Source of the DNA: JACDEA01 sp963742585
GTDB lineage: Bacteria; Actinomycetota; Acidimicrobiia; Acidimicrobiales; JACDEA01
NCBI GenBank assembly: GCA_963742585.1
Contig: CAVUMI010000009.1
Coordinates: 1,550,001-1,614,000 of the forward strand
DNA length: 64,000 bases
Direction: 5' to 3'
The translations under genes and the position numbers were made by a program. The notes under the pieces were generated by a model that was given only the letters and a program-made list of their open reading frames with translations, did not search any database and was not told where the DNA came from. Of the stretch, positions 63,194 to 64,000 are shown one piece after another. Position 1 is the stretch's first letter; the number at the start of each line of letters is the position of its first letter.

Positions 63194-64000
63194 CTAGTCC
63201 CACCACAGGTCGCGGTCGAGGACGCCTTTGGCGATGAGGCCAAGCTGCACCTGGCTGGTGCCCTCGACAATCGTGAGCTGCTTGGCGTCGCGGTACCAGA
63301 GCTCGGTCGGGTGGTCCTTCATGTACCCGGCGGCGCCGAGCAACTGCATGGCGAGACCCGAGGCCCGCACGGCCAGTTCGGTGGCGTAGTACTTGGCCAT
63401 CGACAGGTAGGGCACCCACTCCTTGGTGAACTTGCCCTGATCGGCCAGCCACGCCGATCGGTACGTCAGCAACCTGGCCGCCTCGATCTCGGTAGCCAAC
63501 TTGGCGATCTCCCACTGGATCCCCTGGAAGTCGGCGATCGTCTGGGAGAACGCCTCGCGCTGCTGCACGTACTCGGTGGCGTACATCAATGCGCCCTCGG
63601 CCAGACCGATGCCCCGCGCCGCAACGATGGGTCGCATCGAGTTCAGCCCGAGCATGGCCAGACGGAACCCGCCAACCTCCCCGATCACGTTCTCCCCGGG
63701 AACCCGCACGTCGGTGAGGAGCAACTCGCCGGTGTCGACGCCCCGCACGCCCATCTTGCGGTCCGTGTTCCCGACCTCCACGCCGCTCCAACCCCGCTCG
63801 ACGATGAACGCGGTGACCGCGTCGTGGCGGCGTGCGGCGACATCGTCGGAGCTCTTGGCGAACACCGTGTACCAGTCGGCCTGGACCACCCCGCTCATCC
63901 AGCACTTCGTGCCGTTGAGCACCCAGTCGCCACCATCGGCGACGGCGCGGGTCCGCATACCCATGACGTCACTGCCCGCCTGCGGTTCCGACAACCCGAA
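63194..64000 (-). CDS. Acyl-CoA dehydrogenase (5' end outside window)
   Basis: The frame is open to the right edge, so the N-terminal domain is missing. Visible parts: FGLSEPQAGSDV, WVLNGTKCWMSGVVQADWYTV (flavin/substrate core), AARGIGLAEGALMYATEYVQQREAF and IVEGTSQVQLGLIAKGVL, whose Glu is the usual catalytic base position. It is the standard FadE pattern for fatty acid or branched-chain acyl-CoA oxidation. It ends 2 nt before trpD. Confidence 0.93.
   Translation of the reverse strand, partial: FGLSEPQAGSDVMGMRTRAVADGGDWVLNGTKCWMSGVVQADWYTVFAKSSDDVAARRHDAVTAFIVERGWSGVEVGNTDRKMGVRGVDTGELLLTDVRVPGENVIGEVGGFRLAMLGLNSMRPIVAARGIGLAEGALMYATEYVQQREAFSQTIADFQGIQWEIAKLATEIEAARLLTYRSAWLADQGKFTKEWVPYLSMAKYYATELAVRASGLAMQLLGAAGYMKDHPTELWYRDAKQLTIVEGTSQVQLGLIAKGVLDRDLWWD

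Overview
The window is high-GC DNA with dense genes, many GTG starts and frequent 1-8 nt stop/start overlaps. The gene content points to an actinomycete: a SepH (DUF3071) division protein, wax ester synthase/diacylglycerol acyltransferase, several F420-type luciferase-like oxidoreductases plus a deazaflavin nitroreductase-family protein, a PimB-type mannosyltransferase, a B12-dependent ribonucleotide reductase, a DnaQ-UvrC fusion and GlpK. An uncultured, possibly acidimicrobial lineage fits best, but the class is an inference from gene content.

Layout. 1-8439: a truncated HD-GYP protein, tRNA-Cys, a lone ClpP divergent from an SRPBCC/ArsR pair with a double operator, type II NADH dehydrogenase, amidohydrolase, HAD hydrolase, an F420-type oxidoreductase, and a nickel/cobalt-type permease coupled to a Fur-family regulator. 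8375-12471 (minus): a tightly coupled five-gene envelope operon containing an orphan ABC-type binding lipoprotein and a CPBP protease. 12506-18675: small envelope proteins, DUF421, a decayed formylglycine-generating-enzyme-like gene, two lipoproteins and a secreted lipase-like protein. 18688-25338: tRNA-Gly, WS/DGAT, Fpg/Nei glycosylase, dUTPase, oligoribonuclease, F420 oxidoreductase, metallo-beta-lactamase protein and aldo/keto reductase. 25343-35572: monooxygenase-fold protein, serine hydrolase, an ECF sigma factor coupled to a membrane beta-propeller, a heterodimeric ABC exporter, a nucleotide cyclase, and an SPFH/ribbon-helix-helix pair behind a 32-bp palindrome. 35765-41284: one 1839-residue surface protein. 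41363-48948: NrdJ, GlpK, gene remnants, PAS, metallo-beta-lactamase, ACT and enoyl-CoA hydratase genes. 48950-64000: PlsC, TetR, aminotransferase, F420 oxidoreductase, glucokinase, ArsA, SRPBCC, PimB, QueG, SepH, DnaQ-UvrC, TrpD and a truncated acyl-CoA dehydrogenase. Part of this last block keeps the gene neighbourhood known around Rv2182c-Rv2192c of Mycobacterium tuberculosis.

Two features run through the whole window. First, perfect or near-perfect palindromic repeats (arms 10-20 bp, loops 4-24 nt) belong to at least three sequence families. Some sit between genes like terminators, but three copies are read through as protein (in the CPBP protease, oligoribonuclease and DnaQ-UvrC), always in the frame that begins Pro-Ser-Val. 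They resemble Rickettsia palindromic elements and are the strongest novelty candidate here. Second, about a dozen otherwise well-conserved genes carry single frameshifts, mostly next to short G/C runs. That density suggests residual sequencing errors as much as real gene decay, so each frameshift needs read-level checking.
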